A DNA stretch of 64,000 nucleotides, from contig DKGG01000011.1 in assembly GCA_002453155.1 (NCBI GenBank), forward strand, positions 45,733 through 109,732. Reading direction: 5' to 3'. Shown one piece after another: positions 23,532 through 31,679 of the stretch (position 1 is the stretch's first letter; each line of letters begins with the position of its first letter). The position numbers and the translations under genes were made by a program. Source of the DNA: Bdellovibrionaceae bacterium UBA6776 (GTDB taxonomy: Bacteria > Bdellovibrionota > Bdellovibrionia > Bdellovibrionales > UBA1609). The notes beneath the pieces are model-generated. The model was not told the DNA's origin. It saw only the letters and a program-made list of their open reading frames with translations, and did no database searches.

Positions 23532-24233
23532 ATGGAAATTCAAAAGCAGATTCGAAAACTTGGCGATCCTGTGAGGGCAAAGCAGGCTCAGAGATTTTTT
23601 AAAACGGGAAAGGGCGAGTATGCCGAAGGGGACATCTTCCTCGGAATTTCGGTCCCAGAAATTCGAAAATTGACGAAGCCTTTTCAAGACCTCAGTCTGA
23701 CGAATTTGCAAAAGCTTACAAAATCTAAATATCACGAAGAGCGTTTGGCAGGTCTTATTTTGTTGGTTCATAAATATGAGTCGGCTCCATCTGAAAGTGA
23801 AAAAGAGCAGGTCTTTAAAACTTATGTTGGCCTTTTTCCTTACATTAACAACTGGGATTTGGTTGACGTTTCTTGCCATCGAGTTGTGGGAGCCCATTTG
23901 GAAAATCGAAGTCGAAAAAGACTTTATGCTTGGGCGAAATCTGAGGATTTATGGATTCGAAGAATTTCAATGGTGAGCACCCTTTGGTTTATTCGAAAGG
24001 GCGACTTGGAAGACGCATTTTCCATTGCCAGAATTCACTTAAATGACGAGCACGATTTGATGCACAAAGCAGTGGGCTGGATGTTGAGAGAGTGTGGAAA
24101 GAAAGATTTAAAGAAACTTGAAAATTTCTTAGACAGTTGGTCTTCAAAAATGCCTCGAACATCCCTGCGCTACTCCATAGAAAAGATGTCTGAGCGCAAA
24201 AGAAAATTTTATCTCACGAAAGATAAAAACTAA
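23532..24233 (+). CDS. AlkD-like DNA alkylation repair protein
   Basis: 233 aa, all helical HEAT-like repeats. Recognised as the AlkD family by the order VPEIRKL (about 42), YHEERLAGLILLV (about 67), NNWDLVDVSCHRVVG (about 103-117), LWIRRISMVSTLWFIRKG (about 140-157) and HKAVGWMLRECGKKD (about 178-192). AlkD excises 3- and 7-alkylpurines without base flipping; the Trp, Asp and Arg positions used for this appear present. The end is followed by a hairpin that serves the opposite strand. Confidence 0.9.
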   Translation: MEIQKQIRKLGDPVRAKQAQRFFKTGKGEYAEGDIFLGISVPEIRKLTKPFQDLSLTNLQKLTKSKYHEERLAGLILLVHKYESAPSESEKEQVFKTYVGLFPYINNWDLVDVSCHRVVGAHLENRSRKRLYAWAKSEDLWIRRISMVSTLWFIRKGDLEDAFSIARIHLNDEHDLMHKAVGWMLRECGKKDLKKLENFLDSWSSKMPRTSLRYSIEKMSERKRKFYLTKDKN

Positions 24234-24266
24234 AAACAAGCAGGACGGACAAGCATCCGCCCTGCT
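24230..24266 (-). terminator. Terminator for the 49-aa minus-strand gene
   Basis: On the minus strand, AGCAGGGCGGA and TCCGTCCTGCT (24256-24266 and 24239-24249) form an 11-bp stem with one G-T or mismatch position around a 6-base loop, followed by TGTTTTTAG. No T-run exists on the plus strand, so it serves the minus strand. Confidence 0.65.
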
Positions 24267-24292
24267 AGACCTCAAACAAGATGCAAATGAAG

Positions 24293-24442
24293 TCAATCCC
24301 TCTCAGATCTATCTGCTCTTTGATTTTGAGCTTGAGATGGAGCTGATTTTTTATTTTTCTTGTTTGTCTCGGGCTGCCGATTTTCCTTAGGTGTGGAAAC
24401 TCTATGGCTGTCGGTGTTTTTTGTTCGTTGGTTGGTAGGCAT
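24293..24442 (-). CDS. Small 49-aa basic hydrophilic protein
   Basis: A frame of 49 codons on the minus strand, with a strong AAAGGAGG ribosome site (plus-strand CCTCCTTT at 24448-24455) five bases before ATG and a minus-strand terminator about 27 bases after the stop. The peptide is extremely hydrophilic: MPTNQRTKNTDSHRVSTPK, then an Asn/Lys run and a Gln/Arg/Asp-rich end, with no hydrophobic core, so it is probably disordered. It resembles the small basic nucleic-acid-associated proteins found in this bacterial group but no family can be named. Explains most of a gap that otherwise looks empty. Confidence 0.7.
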   Translation of the reverse strand: MPTNQRTKNTDSHRVSTPKENRQPETNKKNKKSAPSQAQNQRADRSERD

Positions 24443-24558
24443 TGCGCCCTCCTTTCATAGGGTTGCTACAAACTTAAAACGCTTTCGCCCCGTGATCCTA
24501 AAGAAGGGGTGGAGAAAATATTTCTTTTTTCGCACAATTGAGTTTCAAGGAGTTTTTT

Positions 24559-25787
24559 ATGAGAACTATCAATTGGGATACGGAAGTATTGATCGTTGGA
24601 GCCGGACCTACGGGTTTAACGGCCGCAATTGAATTGGCGCGCCTGGGAATTCAATTTCGAATTGTTGAAAAAAGACCTCGGAGATCCATCCATTCAAAAG
24701 CTTTAGGCATTCAAAGTGGAAGCTTTGAACAAACAATGGAGTTCAAGTTTTACGGATCTGCTGGTTGCGAAAGGTTATAAAGTTCAGGAGGCTACTCTCC
24801 ATATTTACAGGGAAAAGGAAGTTCATGTTCACTTTGGGGACATATCAAGTTCATTTCCTTACATTCTGGTGCTTCCTCAAAGTGAAACGGAAAGACAGAT
24901 GGAGGAATGGCTCCAAAAAAAAATTTCAGTCTCAAGTGGACAGAGAGACAGAATTTTTAGACGTGCAAGAAAGCGATCAAAAATTGAATTTTAAACTGAA
25001 AGGCCCTGAGGGTGAAATTCAACAGGGAACTTGTCGGTATTTGATTGGTGCCGGAGGAGCCCACAGCGCCGTACGTAAATCGTTGGGACTTAAATTTGAA
25101 GGTGGCGACTACAACAATGAATTCATGCTGGGTGATGTGCATGTGAAGTCACCACAGAGAATGAAAGGCCTTCATGCCTTCTTTACAAAGGAAGGAATAT
25201 TGGCATTTTTCCCGTTTGATGATTCAGGAAATTTTAGAGTGATTTATGGAGATTTTAAAAATTTTGATGCCGCTAAAAAAGATCTCACGTTGGAGGAGCT
25301 TCAATTTAAAGTGGATCAGGTGGGACCCAAAGGAATTGTCTTGTCAGATCCCAGTTGGCTCAGTCGTTTTCGTATTCATCACCGCATGGCTCCTTGTTTT
25401 CAAATGGGCTCAATTTTTTTGGCCGGGGATGCTGCTCACATTCACAGTCCCATCGGTGGACAAGGAATGAACACCGGGATTCAAGACGCCCTCAGTCTGT
25501 GCTTTAAAATTTACCTTAACCTCAGAAGAGGGGCCCCATTTGAGCTGTTGAAAGGCTACGAGCAGGAGCGGCTGCCGATCGCCAAGGATGTTTTAAGGGC
25601 AACCGATTTGGCCACTCAATTTGCGTTGTCCAATTCGTTGTCCACACGAATGGTAAAAAAGTGGCTGCTGCCATTTCTTATCGAGCACACGCCACTTCAA
25701 AAGAAAATGGCCGAAACCATCTCGCAATTGGCGATTTCACGAAGAGATCAAAAGATCCGTTCTAATCTTAAGATTCAATATCCTTAG
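24559..25787 (+). pseudogene. FAD-dependent aromatic monooxygenase, broken by two frameshifts
   Basis: Three frames together give one PheA/TfdB-type flavin hydroxylase of about 405 aa. The first (24559 to about 24722) has the FAD fold GAGPTGLTAAIELARLG and SKALGIQS; the second (about 24716 to 24915) continues with LLVAKGYKVQEATLHIY and PYILVLPQSETERQ; the third (about 24915 to 25787) has YLIGAGGAHSAVRKSLG and the GD motif AGDAAHIHSPIGGQGMN. The second shift lies in a run of nine A at 24915-24923, where eight would restore the frame. AAGGAG precedes ATG 24559. Probably inactive unless sequencing errors explain it. Confidence 0.88.
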
Positions 25788-26191
25788 TTTTTCAAACGGG
25801 TGTGCAAAAGATCTGCAAGGGCTCGGAAAGCATCAATTTCTGTAAAAATGCCTACCAATTTGTGGTTGTCCATAACAACGGCACAGCCATATTTTTTTTC
25901 AGCCATTTCTGTGACAACTTCATCCAAAGGCGCATTGGGTGAGACAGAGTAAGGATCTGGAGAGTAAGCCTCTTCCACGGTTTCGGTTTTGGGGTCCACA
26001 TCTTTAAACGTCATCACCAGATTAACGTCTCGATCAGATAAAATTCCAACCAAGGATCCGGCTTTTAAAACAGGAAGGTGGCGAATTTTCAGCTCTTGCA
26101 TCAACTCTAAGGCCTTTTCGAGCGTTTGGTCATTGCCAATGGATTTCGGAACGTAGGTCATATATTTTTGAATGTTAGGAATGGCTTTCAT
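25784..26191 (-). CDS. CBS-domain pair protein
   Basis: 135 aa made of two CBS motifs (about 10-60 and 75-130) with the usual LPVLKAGSLVGILSDRDV and CAVVMDNHKLVGIFTEIDAF. Two CBS units form a Bateman module binding adenosine nucleotides; stand-alone proteins of this size act as cytoplasmic sensors. AAGGAG lies before ATG on the minus strand. It is convergent with the monooxygenase pseudogene with a four-base overlap. Confidence 0.92.
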   Translation of the reverse strand: MKAIPNIQKYMTYVPKSIGNDQTLEKALELMQELKIRHLPVLKAGSLVGILSDRDVNLVMTFKDVDPKTETVEEAYSPDPYSVSPNAPLDEVVTEMAEKKYGCAVVMDNHKLVGIFTEIDAFRALADLLHTRLKN

Positions 26192-26475
26192 AGATTCTCC
26201 TTTATTTAAGCCAACAAGAGCTCTGGCTTCTTGTGGAAGGTTTCGATTGTTATACTGTCAAAGACTGTGCCACATTTGAGTCAACGGAATTGAGTATTGA
26301 GGTCAATTGAGGACAGCCTGTCTCCTTCGCTGAAAATATTAATGGAAAAAGTGTCCACAATTCTGAGGCGATTTTTTGAATTCACAATGCCTCAGGAAGG
26401 ATTTGAAAAAGAGTTTGAGATGGTTTTATAAAAGATCATTGGCAATTAAAAATTACCCATTTGAGGAGAGTGGAA

Positions 26476-26820
26476 ATGAAAAATTATCCTGAACAGTACC
26501 AAGAGCTTTGCACATGGATGGAGACTTTGGGCCAAAAAATTCCGGGGCCCATGACGGGGTTTTCAAAGTTGCATGAATCTGCAATTGCGCCAGGTGCACT
26601 GGACAGCAAGGTCAAAGAGTTGATTGCACTTGCCATTGCGATCACCGTTCGCTGTGATGGCTGCATTGCTTTTCATGTTCACGATGCTTTGAGTGGGGGA
26701 GCAACTCCTGAAGAGATTGCAGAAACTGTAGGTGTGGCAGTGATGATGGGTGGCGGGCCTTCTGTGGTTTACGGAATCGAAGCCATGCAGGCTGTTCAGC
26801 AGTTTGAAGCTCAAAAATAA
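26476..26820 (+). CDS. Carboxymuconolactone decarboxylase-family (AhpD-like) protein
   Basis: 114 aa from ATG 26476 (GAGGAGAG just upstream; the TTG at 26461 is less likely). One AhpD-like helical domain with the catalytic CDGCIAFHVHDA motif (about 59-70), the CxxC plus His seen in peroxidase-type members. Such proteins give thiol-dependent peroxidase activity or decarboxylation; the CxxC favours the former. About 280 bases of non-coding sequence precede it and hold only a weak 29-codon ORF (26342-26431). Confidence 0.9.
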   Translation: MKNYPEQYQELCTWMETLGQKIPGPMTGFSKLHESAIAPGALDSKVKELIALAIAITVRCDGCIAFHVHDALSGGATPEEIAETVGVAVMMGGGPSVVYGIEAMQAVQQFEAQK

Positions 26821-26823
26821 AGA

Positions 26824-27531
26824 TTATTGGGCAGGGTCGTCGGCGTCTTGAAGACCTGATTGAAAGTGGCGATCCTGCAATTGATCCACCAAAAGATCCA
26901 GAAAATTCAAATGATCAAGGTGTTGGTTGAGTCCTGCCAGAACAAGAACTTGGTGTGAATTTGCACGAGAGTTTTTCAATAGAAATTTGTGGAGACTCAG
27001 TTCAGGAAAAGTTTCTTGCAGCCACTTATTTAGAATCTGCAAATTTTGATCAGAGATTTCGGTCCATCCTAAAGAAAGATTGATCCATGACGATTTGCTT
27101 TGGGGGCTGTGATTGATATTAATCGCCACAGGTTCAACGGGGCTGATATTAAACGGACGTCCCCAAAAACTATTGAAATGAACTTCTTTTCCTCGGGTTT
27201 TTCTTGTCACGTAAGCTCTGCCATCCCAATGGGTGCGCCCGATGATGCGCTTCCAGCGTTGAATGGGCTGCAGCCGGTAGATCAGTTGATCGGTTTTTTT
27301 CTCGGACTCTAAAAACGAAGGATCAAAGCCTGTTAAAATCCCAAAAATTTGATTTTGGACAAATTCAAACTCAGGTCCATTTTCTTCCAGATGGGAAAGG
27401 ATGTCCTTTGACAGTTCTAGCAGCTCTTTGTGAGAGGGCGGAGATTTCAAAAGTCCCGCGCAAGGTTCCTCGCTGAAAGCACGCAAGGGAATAAAAGAAG
27501 TAAAAAGTGCGATCCAAATAAGCAATTTCAT
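26824..27531 (-). CDS. Secreted protein of unknown function
   Basis: 235 aa if started at the ATG whose first residues form a signal peptide (MKLLIWIALFTSFIPLRAFS, cleavage before EEPCAG). A 13-residue longer form from 27570 has a polar leader and is less likely. The mature protein has mixed helices and strands, with a Trp-rich middle (QRWKRIIGRTHWDGRAYV) and a Leu-rich C-terminus. No recognised domain; probably periplasmic. Confidence 0.7.
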   Translation of the reverse strand: MKLLIWIALFTSFIPLRAFSEEPCAGLLKSPPSHKELLELSKDILSHLEENGPEFEFVQNQIFGILTGFDPSFLESEKKTDQLIYRLQPIQRWKRIIGRTHWDGRAYVTRKTRGKEVHFNSFWGRPFNISPVEPVAININHSPQSKSSWINLSLGWTEISDQNLQILNKWLQETFPELSLHKFLLKNSRANSHQVLVLAGLNQHLDHLNFLDLLVDQLQDRHFQSGLQDADDPAQ

Positions 27532-27672
27532 GGCGTCTACGGAGTTAGACCTGCCCTTGATTGAAGTCAAAATATATCGATTTTTAAAACGGACTTCCGC
27601 ATATTTTACAGGGATATATGGCCCCTGAGGGCTCGATGAGGTAAGCTTTTTTTTTCAACGAAAGGAATTCCC

Positions 27673-28020
27673 GTGGAAACTCCACTTTGCCCCAAATGCC
27701 AATCGGAACACAGTTACGAAGATCGCGGGAATTTGGTTTGTGCCCTTTGTGCCCACGAATGGAATCCCAAAGAGGAAAAGGCTGTTGCTGAAGCTGCAGC
27801 TCCGGTTTTTAAGGACGCCTATGGAAACATCCTTCAAGACGGAGATACAATTACCGTCAATAAAGATCTCAAGATCAAAGGATCTTCATCGGTTGTAAAA
27901 GTGGGAACCAAAGTGAAAAACATTCGTTTGATGGATTCCGGGGACGGGCATGACATTGCCTGCAAGATTCCTGGAATTGGCGAGATCAATTTAAAATCAG
28001 AATTTGTCAAAAAAGCTTAG
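27673..28020 (+). CDS. yjdM: PhnA-family zinc-ribbon protein (YjdM)
   Basis: 115 aa. N-terminal zinc ribbon CPKCQSEHSYEDRGNLVCALC (residues about 6-26) and then the conserved PhnA domain with DAYGNILQDGDTITVNKDLKIKG, all at the family's usual length. Despite the historical name, the family is not shown to act in phosphonate breakdown. Start is GTG at 27673 with AAAGGAATT upstream. It overlaps the convergent LysR gene by four bases. Confidence 0.92.
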   Translation: METPLCPKCQSEHSYEDRGNLVCALCAHEWNPKEEKAVAEAAAPVFKDAYGNILQDGDTITVNKDLKIKGSSSVVKVGTKVKNIRLMDSGDGHDIACKIPGIGEINLKSEFVKKA

Positions 28021-28889
28021 GAAAATTGGTCGATCAATTCTTGAGTGGTCTTCCCCACACCTTCCTCAATACGGTAATAGAGTTTAGGTTTAAAGGTATG
28101 GCGGTTTTTCAATTCGGATTGGAGGGGAATCAGCAAACCCTTCTCCATCTCTTTTTCCATCATGTATTCCGGCAGCCAACCAAAGCCAAGCTTCTGTTCA
28201 ATGGCCAATTTTTTTGAGGTGAAATCATTTACAGTAAATGAAGTTTCAAATGAAATAGACTCGGTACTGAGTCCCAATTGACCATAGGTTTCTCTGACTT
28301 TGATATAAGTTTCTTTCTGAAGGTCGTTGACGGACCACTTGGCTCCTTTTTCGTGATTCAAAGCGTGATCTTTGTGAGCCACCAAATGCATTCGAATGGG
28401 AGGGAGTGAAATGGACTCTACCTGGGGCAAGGTGAAGGGCAAAATCGTAACCATGAGACTTCCCGGTTCGGACAAAAACTTAGCTTTGACCTCGTCTAAA
28501 AATGCAGCTTCGATGCGAAACTCTGTAGGCACTTTTGATTTTTGCAAAAACGAAAGGGCTTTGGCGATGGATCGAAAATCAATCACACCATCATAGAACA
28601 GCTGTAGCTTCGCTTCCCAACCCGATTGCAAATGATTGCAGGCCTCTTCCAAATCTTTTGTAGCTTTTAAGATGCGGCGACAATGCTTCAAAACAATCTC
28701 GCCTTCAGGACTCAGTTGGTTGCGGTAACCTTTGCGATCAAAAAGCTGTAGGTTCAATTGGGACTCCAAACCTTTTAAAAGGTACATGACCGCAGAATGC
28801 CCCTTACGAAGCTCTTGCGCGGCCTTTTGCAAAGTTCCCCTGCGGGCCACAGCGTCTAAGGCTTTGGCCTGGTCGATCGTTATCTCCAT
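28017..28889 (-). CDS. LysR-family transcriptional regulator
   Basis: 290 aa. N-terminal winged helix-turn-helix: DQAKALDAVARRGTLQKAAQELRKGHSAV (about 6-34) and LESQLNLQLFDRKG, then an effector-binding domain from about residue 90. It is divergent from the hpd gene across a 116-base spacer with a near-perfect palindrome, which suggests control of aromatic amino acid catabolism (inference). No Shine-Dalgarno site precedes its ATG. Confidence 0.93.
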   Translation of the reverse strand: MEITIDQAKALDAVARRGTLQKAAQELRKGHSAVMYLLKGLESQLNLQLFDRKGYRNQLSPEGEIVLKHCRRILKATKDLEEACNHLQSGWEAKLQLFYDGVIDFRSIAKALSFLQKSKVPTEFRIEAAFLDEVKAKFLSEPGSLMVTILPFTLPQVESISLPPIRMHLVAHKDHALNHEKGAKWSVNDLQKETYIKVRETYGQLGLSTESISFETSFTVNDFTSKKLAIEQKLGFGWLPEYMMEKEMEKGLLIPLQSELKNRHTFKPKLYYRIEEGVGKTTQELIDQFS

Positions 28890-28918
28890 GAAATTACAAT
28901 AAACTATGTCGAAATATC

Positions 28919-28956
28919 TGACAAAATATATCTAATTTCTGCGCTATATTTTGACA
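28919..28956. promoter_or_regulatory. Palindromic operator between lysR and hpd
   Basis: TGACAAAATATA at 28919-28930 and TATATTTTGACA at 28945-28956 form an inverted repeat (11 of 12 positions) across a 14-base spacer in the divergent promoter region. The layout fits a LysR-type dimer or tetramer site controlling both genes; binding is inferred. Confidence 0.6.
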
Positions 28957-29005
28957 ATTTAACCTTTTATCCTAAGGAAACAGGGCGTATGTGAAGGAGG
29001 ACGGA

Positions 29006-30040
29006 ATGAGTCAAAATCCCTTGGGGTTAAATGGAATCGAGTTCGTGGAGTTTTCAACCAATGAGCCGGAAAAGTTACACCAGCTTTTTTTGGACTTTGG
29101 ATTTTCAAAAGTGGCCAAACACAAAGAGAAGAACATCGACCTTTATGGTCAAAACAACATTCATTTTCTTTTGAATTATGAAAAAGACTCCTTCGCGGAC
29201 CAATTTCAAGAGTCACATGGTCCATCCATCTCCTCCATGGGATGGAGATTTAAAAATCCCGAGCAGGCTTACAAGTTGGCTCTTCAACGGGGGGCGCAGG
29301 CCTGCGAAGAAGGGGATTATCAAATTGGAAATCATAAGGTTCCTGCGATTTACGGAATTGGCGACAGCTTGATTTATTTTGTAACCAAAGACCGATTTTC
29401 TTACGAAGATTTGGGTTTCGAAAAACTTCAAGACCCCATTGTTGTTCCTGAAAAGGGATTTTTGATGATCGACCACCTGACCAACAATGTTTACAAAGGA
29501 ACCATGGAAAGATGGGCGGCCTTTTATAAAGATGTTTTTGGATTCGAGGAGGTTCGCTATTTTGACATTAAAGGGCAAAAGACCGGCTTAACCTCCTATG
29601 CATTAAAATCTCCCTGTGGACTTTTCTCTATTCCGATCAATGAAGCGGATGAGGCGAAATCTCAAATCAATGAATATTTGGATGAATACAAGGGACCCGG
29701 GGTTCAGCACTTGGCCTTTTTAACTCGAGATCTGTTGAAATCCCTTCACGCCCTTGAAAACACAGGAATTCAAACCTTAGACATTGCACCAGACTATTAT
29801 GCCAGTGTTTTTCAAAGAGTTCCTGAAGTGAAAGAAGACAAGTCAGAAATCGAACGCTTGAACGTGTTGGTGGATGGCGATGAAAAAGGTTACTTGCTGC
29901 AAATTTTTACGAAGAATGTGGTTGGTCCCATTTTTATTGAAATGATCCAAAGGGAAAACCATCTGTCGTTTGGAGAGGGAAACTTTCAGGCTCTTTTTGA
30001 TTCGATTGAAAGAGATCAAATTCGTCGAGGAGTTTTATAA
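29006..30040 (+). CDS. hpd: 4-hydroxyphenylpyruvate dioxygenase
   Basis: 344 aa from ATG 29006, with AAGGAGG five bases upstream. It has the tandem VOC architecture of HPPD: an N-terminal degenerate half (residues 1-145) and a C-terminal catalytic half. The three iron ligands can be assigned: His in LMIDHLTNNV, His in GVQHLAFLTRD and Glu in IFIEMIQRE near the C-terminus. It converts 4-hydroxyphenylpyruvate to homogentisate in tyrosine breakdown. The next gene overlaps its stop, forming an operon. Confidence 0.93.
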   Translation: MSQNPLGLNGIEFVEFSTNEPEKLHQLFLDFGFSKVAKHKEKNIDLYGQNNIHFLLNYEKDSFADQFQESHGPSISSMGWRFKNPEQAYKLALQRGAQACEEGDYQIGNHKVPAIYGIGDSLIYFVTKDRFSYEDLGFEKLQDPIVVPEKGFLMIDHLTNNVYKGTMERWAAFYKDVFGFEEVRYFDIKGQKTGLTSYALKSPCGLFSIPINEADEAKSQINEYLDEYKGPGVQHLAFLTRDLLKSLHALENTGIQTLDIAPDYYASVFQRVPEVKEDKSEIERLNVLVDGDEKGYLLQIFTKNVVGPIFIEMIQRENHLSFGEGNFQALFDSIERDQIRRGVL

Positions 30041-30585
30041 TGATTCAAATTCAGCAAATCCATCATGTGGCCTACCGATGCAACGACGCAAAGGAGACCG
30101 TTGAGTTTTATAAAAAATATCTCAATATGGATTTGTTGGTTTGTATTGCAGAGGACAAGGTTCCTTCAACCAAAGAGCCGAATCCCTACATGCATGTGTT
30201 TTTAGATGCGGGCCAAGGAAACATTTTGGCTTTTTTTGAACTGACGGGCCAAGAAGAAATGGGGTTCGATCCTAAAACTCCCAGATGGGTTCAACACATT
30301 GCCTTTCAGGTGAAGGACGAGGCCGCATTGCTTGCGGCCAAAGAAGAGCTGGAGAGTCGGGGCATTGAAGTTTTGGGAGTGACCGAGCATGGAATCATTC
30401 GATCCATCTACTTCTTTGATCCCAATGGCCATCGTGTGGAGTTGACTTGTGTGACCGGCACTCCTGCACAGCTCAAGAACCTAAAGGAGATTGCTCCACA
30501 AATGCTCGAAGAATGGAGTCAGACGAAACAGCCGCCTCGACAGGCGGCTTGGCTTCATGAGGGAGAGTTTAAAAATCTCAAATAA
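30040..30585 (+). CDS. VOC-family protein co-transcribed with hpd
   Basis: 181 aa, overlapping the hpd stop by one base. One VOC module opens with IQQIHHVAYRCNDAKETVEFY (residues 4-24) and includes WVQHIAFQVKDE and FDPNGHRVELT. The His/Glu pattern suits a metal-binding glyoxalase or ring-cleaving enzyme; being in the tyrosine operon it may act on a homogentisate-derived or related aromatic product, but the step is not readable. Confidence 0.88.
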   Translation: MIQIQQIHHVAYRCNDAKETVEFYKKYLNMDLLVCIAEDKVPSTKEPNPYMHVFLDAGQGNILAFFELTGQEEMGFDPKTPRWVQHIAFQVKDEAALLAAKEELESRGIEVLGVTEHGIIRSIYFFDPNGHRVELTCVTGTPAQLKNLKEIAPQMLEEWSQTKQPPRQAAWLHEGEFKNLK

Positions 30586-30599
30586 TTTGCAGCAGAAAG

Positions 30600-30992
30600 T
30601 TAAGATAAACTTTGAATGGCTTGTTCGAGGTTCTTTTCGGCGGCGGAGATCTCTTCAGATTTTCCCACGTCCTTTAAGAACTCAAGCATGGCTGTGGGTC
30701 TCATTGCTTCGATCTTAACTTTTCCAGACTCAACTTCTGTAACGGCGATGTTGCATGGAATGAGTAGGGCCACATCTGTGGACTGCTTGTAAGCGTTGTA
30801 AGCAAGCTTTGGGTTGCAGGCGCCAAGAATCACGCAAGGGTTCATGGTTTCACCCAACTTTTCTTTAATTTTTTGATCGAAATCGATTCGAGTGAGAATT
30901 CCAAAGCCCGCAGGCTTAAGTGCCTCTTGAAGTTTTTCACAAACTTGAGCGACATTTCCATCTACTGTTTTTGAAATTGCAAGAGAACTCAT
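30600..30992 (-). CDS. DUF302-domain protein
   Basis: 130 aa from the ATG at 30992, chosen because CGGAGG lies nine bases upstream; a longer form from 31031 is unlikely. The chain matches DUF302: a segment AGFGILTRIDFDQKIKEKLG (about 27-46), then YNAYKQSTDVALLIPCNIAV. DUF302 proteins occur widely beside sulfur- and metal-related genes; the function is undetermined. It sits 107 bases from a divergent rhodanese. Confidence 0.88.
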   Translation of the reverse strand: MSSLAISKTVDGNVAQVCEKLQEALKPAGFGILTRIDFDQKIKEKLGETMNPCVILGACNPKLAYNAYKQSTDVALLIPCNIAVTEVESGKVKIEAMRPTAMLEFLKDVGKSEEISAAEKNLEQAIQSLS

Positions 30993-31138
30993 TTTAAACC
31001 TCCGAAAAAAAGAAATGGATTCAATGAACAAACATATTATATAGATAGTGAAAGTAAATCTATGAGTGACGCAGTCTTAACGCGAGGACTTGCTCACGTA
31101 CCAAGGACAGTGGAATTTTTTTTCAATCGGAGCAAAGC

Positions 31139-31492
31139 ATGAATTCAAATTTCTTATTTTACATTGGTGCTGGATTGATCGGAGCCTTTTGGCTCAGTCG
31201 ATTTTTAAAAATGAAGAAAAACAGGCAGCGAGTGCCTCAGCTTTTAAACCAAGGTGCTGTCATTTTGGATGTCCGAACTCCCGCAGAGTATCGGCAGGGG
31301 AGTCATCCTAAAAGTATTAATATTCCTCTCGATGAGCTTTCGGGCCGCTTTGAAGAGTTGAGCAAGGACAAGCCTGTGATTCTTTGCTGTGCTTCCGGCG
31401 CAAGAAGTTCCCAGGCAGAATCTCTCTTGCGCGCGAAAGGATATGATCAGGTTCTGAACGTGGGTCCATGGAGAAACACTCTTACCAATTGA
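31139..31492 (+). CDS. Membrane-anchored rhodanese-like sulfurtransferase
   Basis: 117 aa. An N-terminal membrane helix (about 5-22) is followed by a basic stretch and a single rhodanese domain: VILDVRTPAEYRQGS (about 41-55) and the active-site loop ILCCASGARSSQAE, where Cys (about residue 84) carries persulfide. Family members transfer sulfane sulfur. CGGAG lies seven bases before ATG. Neighbours suggest sulfide or persulfide handling at the inner membrane. Confidence 0.9.
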   Translation: MNSNFLFYIGAGLIGAFWLSRFLKMKKNRQRVPQLLNQGAVILDVRTPAEYRQGSHPKSINIPLDELSGRFEELSKDKPVILCCASGARSSQAESLLRAKGYDQVLNVGPWRNTLTN

Positions 31493-31670
31493 CCTTGCCT
31501 TTGTGCTGATCCGAGACCTTTCGGCCGTGGGATTTCTTAATCATCACTGTCATACGAAGATTGATAATTAAGAATCTTAAAAGTTGCCAAGGCAAAAACG
31601 ACCGCAAAAAAAGTGTACCTTTGGTGGGTCGGGGAGCTGGGTATTTCTTCGCATCATTGAGAGAACTCAT
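31482..31670 (-). CDS. Small membrane-associated protein next to FAD oxidoreductase
   Basis: 62 aa, basic, with a likely single membrane-associated helix (WQLLRFLIINLRMTVMI, about 29-45). GGAG lies six bases before ATG on the minus strand, ten bases after the stop of the flavoprotein gene, so the two form an operon. The ending overlaps the rhodanese gene. I believe similar small proteins accompany this flavoprotein type elsewhere, but I cannot name the family. Could anchor the oxidoreductase to the membrane. Confidence 0.72.
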   Translation of the reverse strand: MSSLNDAKKYPAPRPTKGTLFLRSFLPWQLLRFLIINLRMTVMIKKSHGRKVSDQHKGKVNW

Positions 31671-31679
31671 CTTTTTCTC

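Noticed and set aside
26342..26431. 29-codon ORF in the spacer before the AhpD-like gene
   Set aside because: Peptide looks reasonable but no ribosome site and too short to support.
31062..31142. 26-codon ORF ending in an ATGA overlap with the rhodanese start
   Set aside because: Weak ribosome site, while the rhodanese gene has its own; the overlap may be chance.
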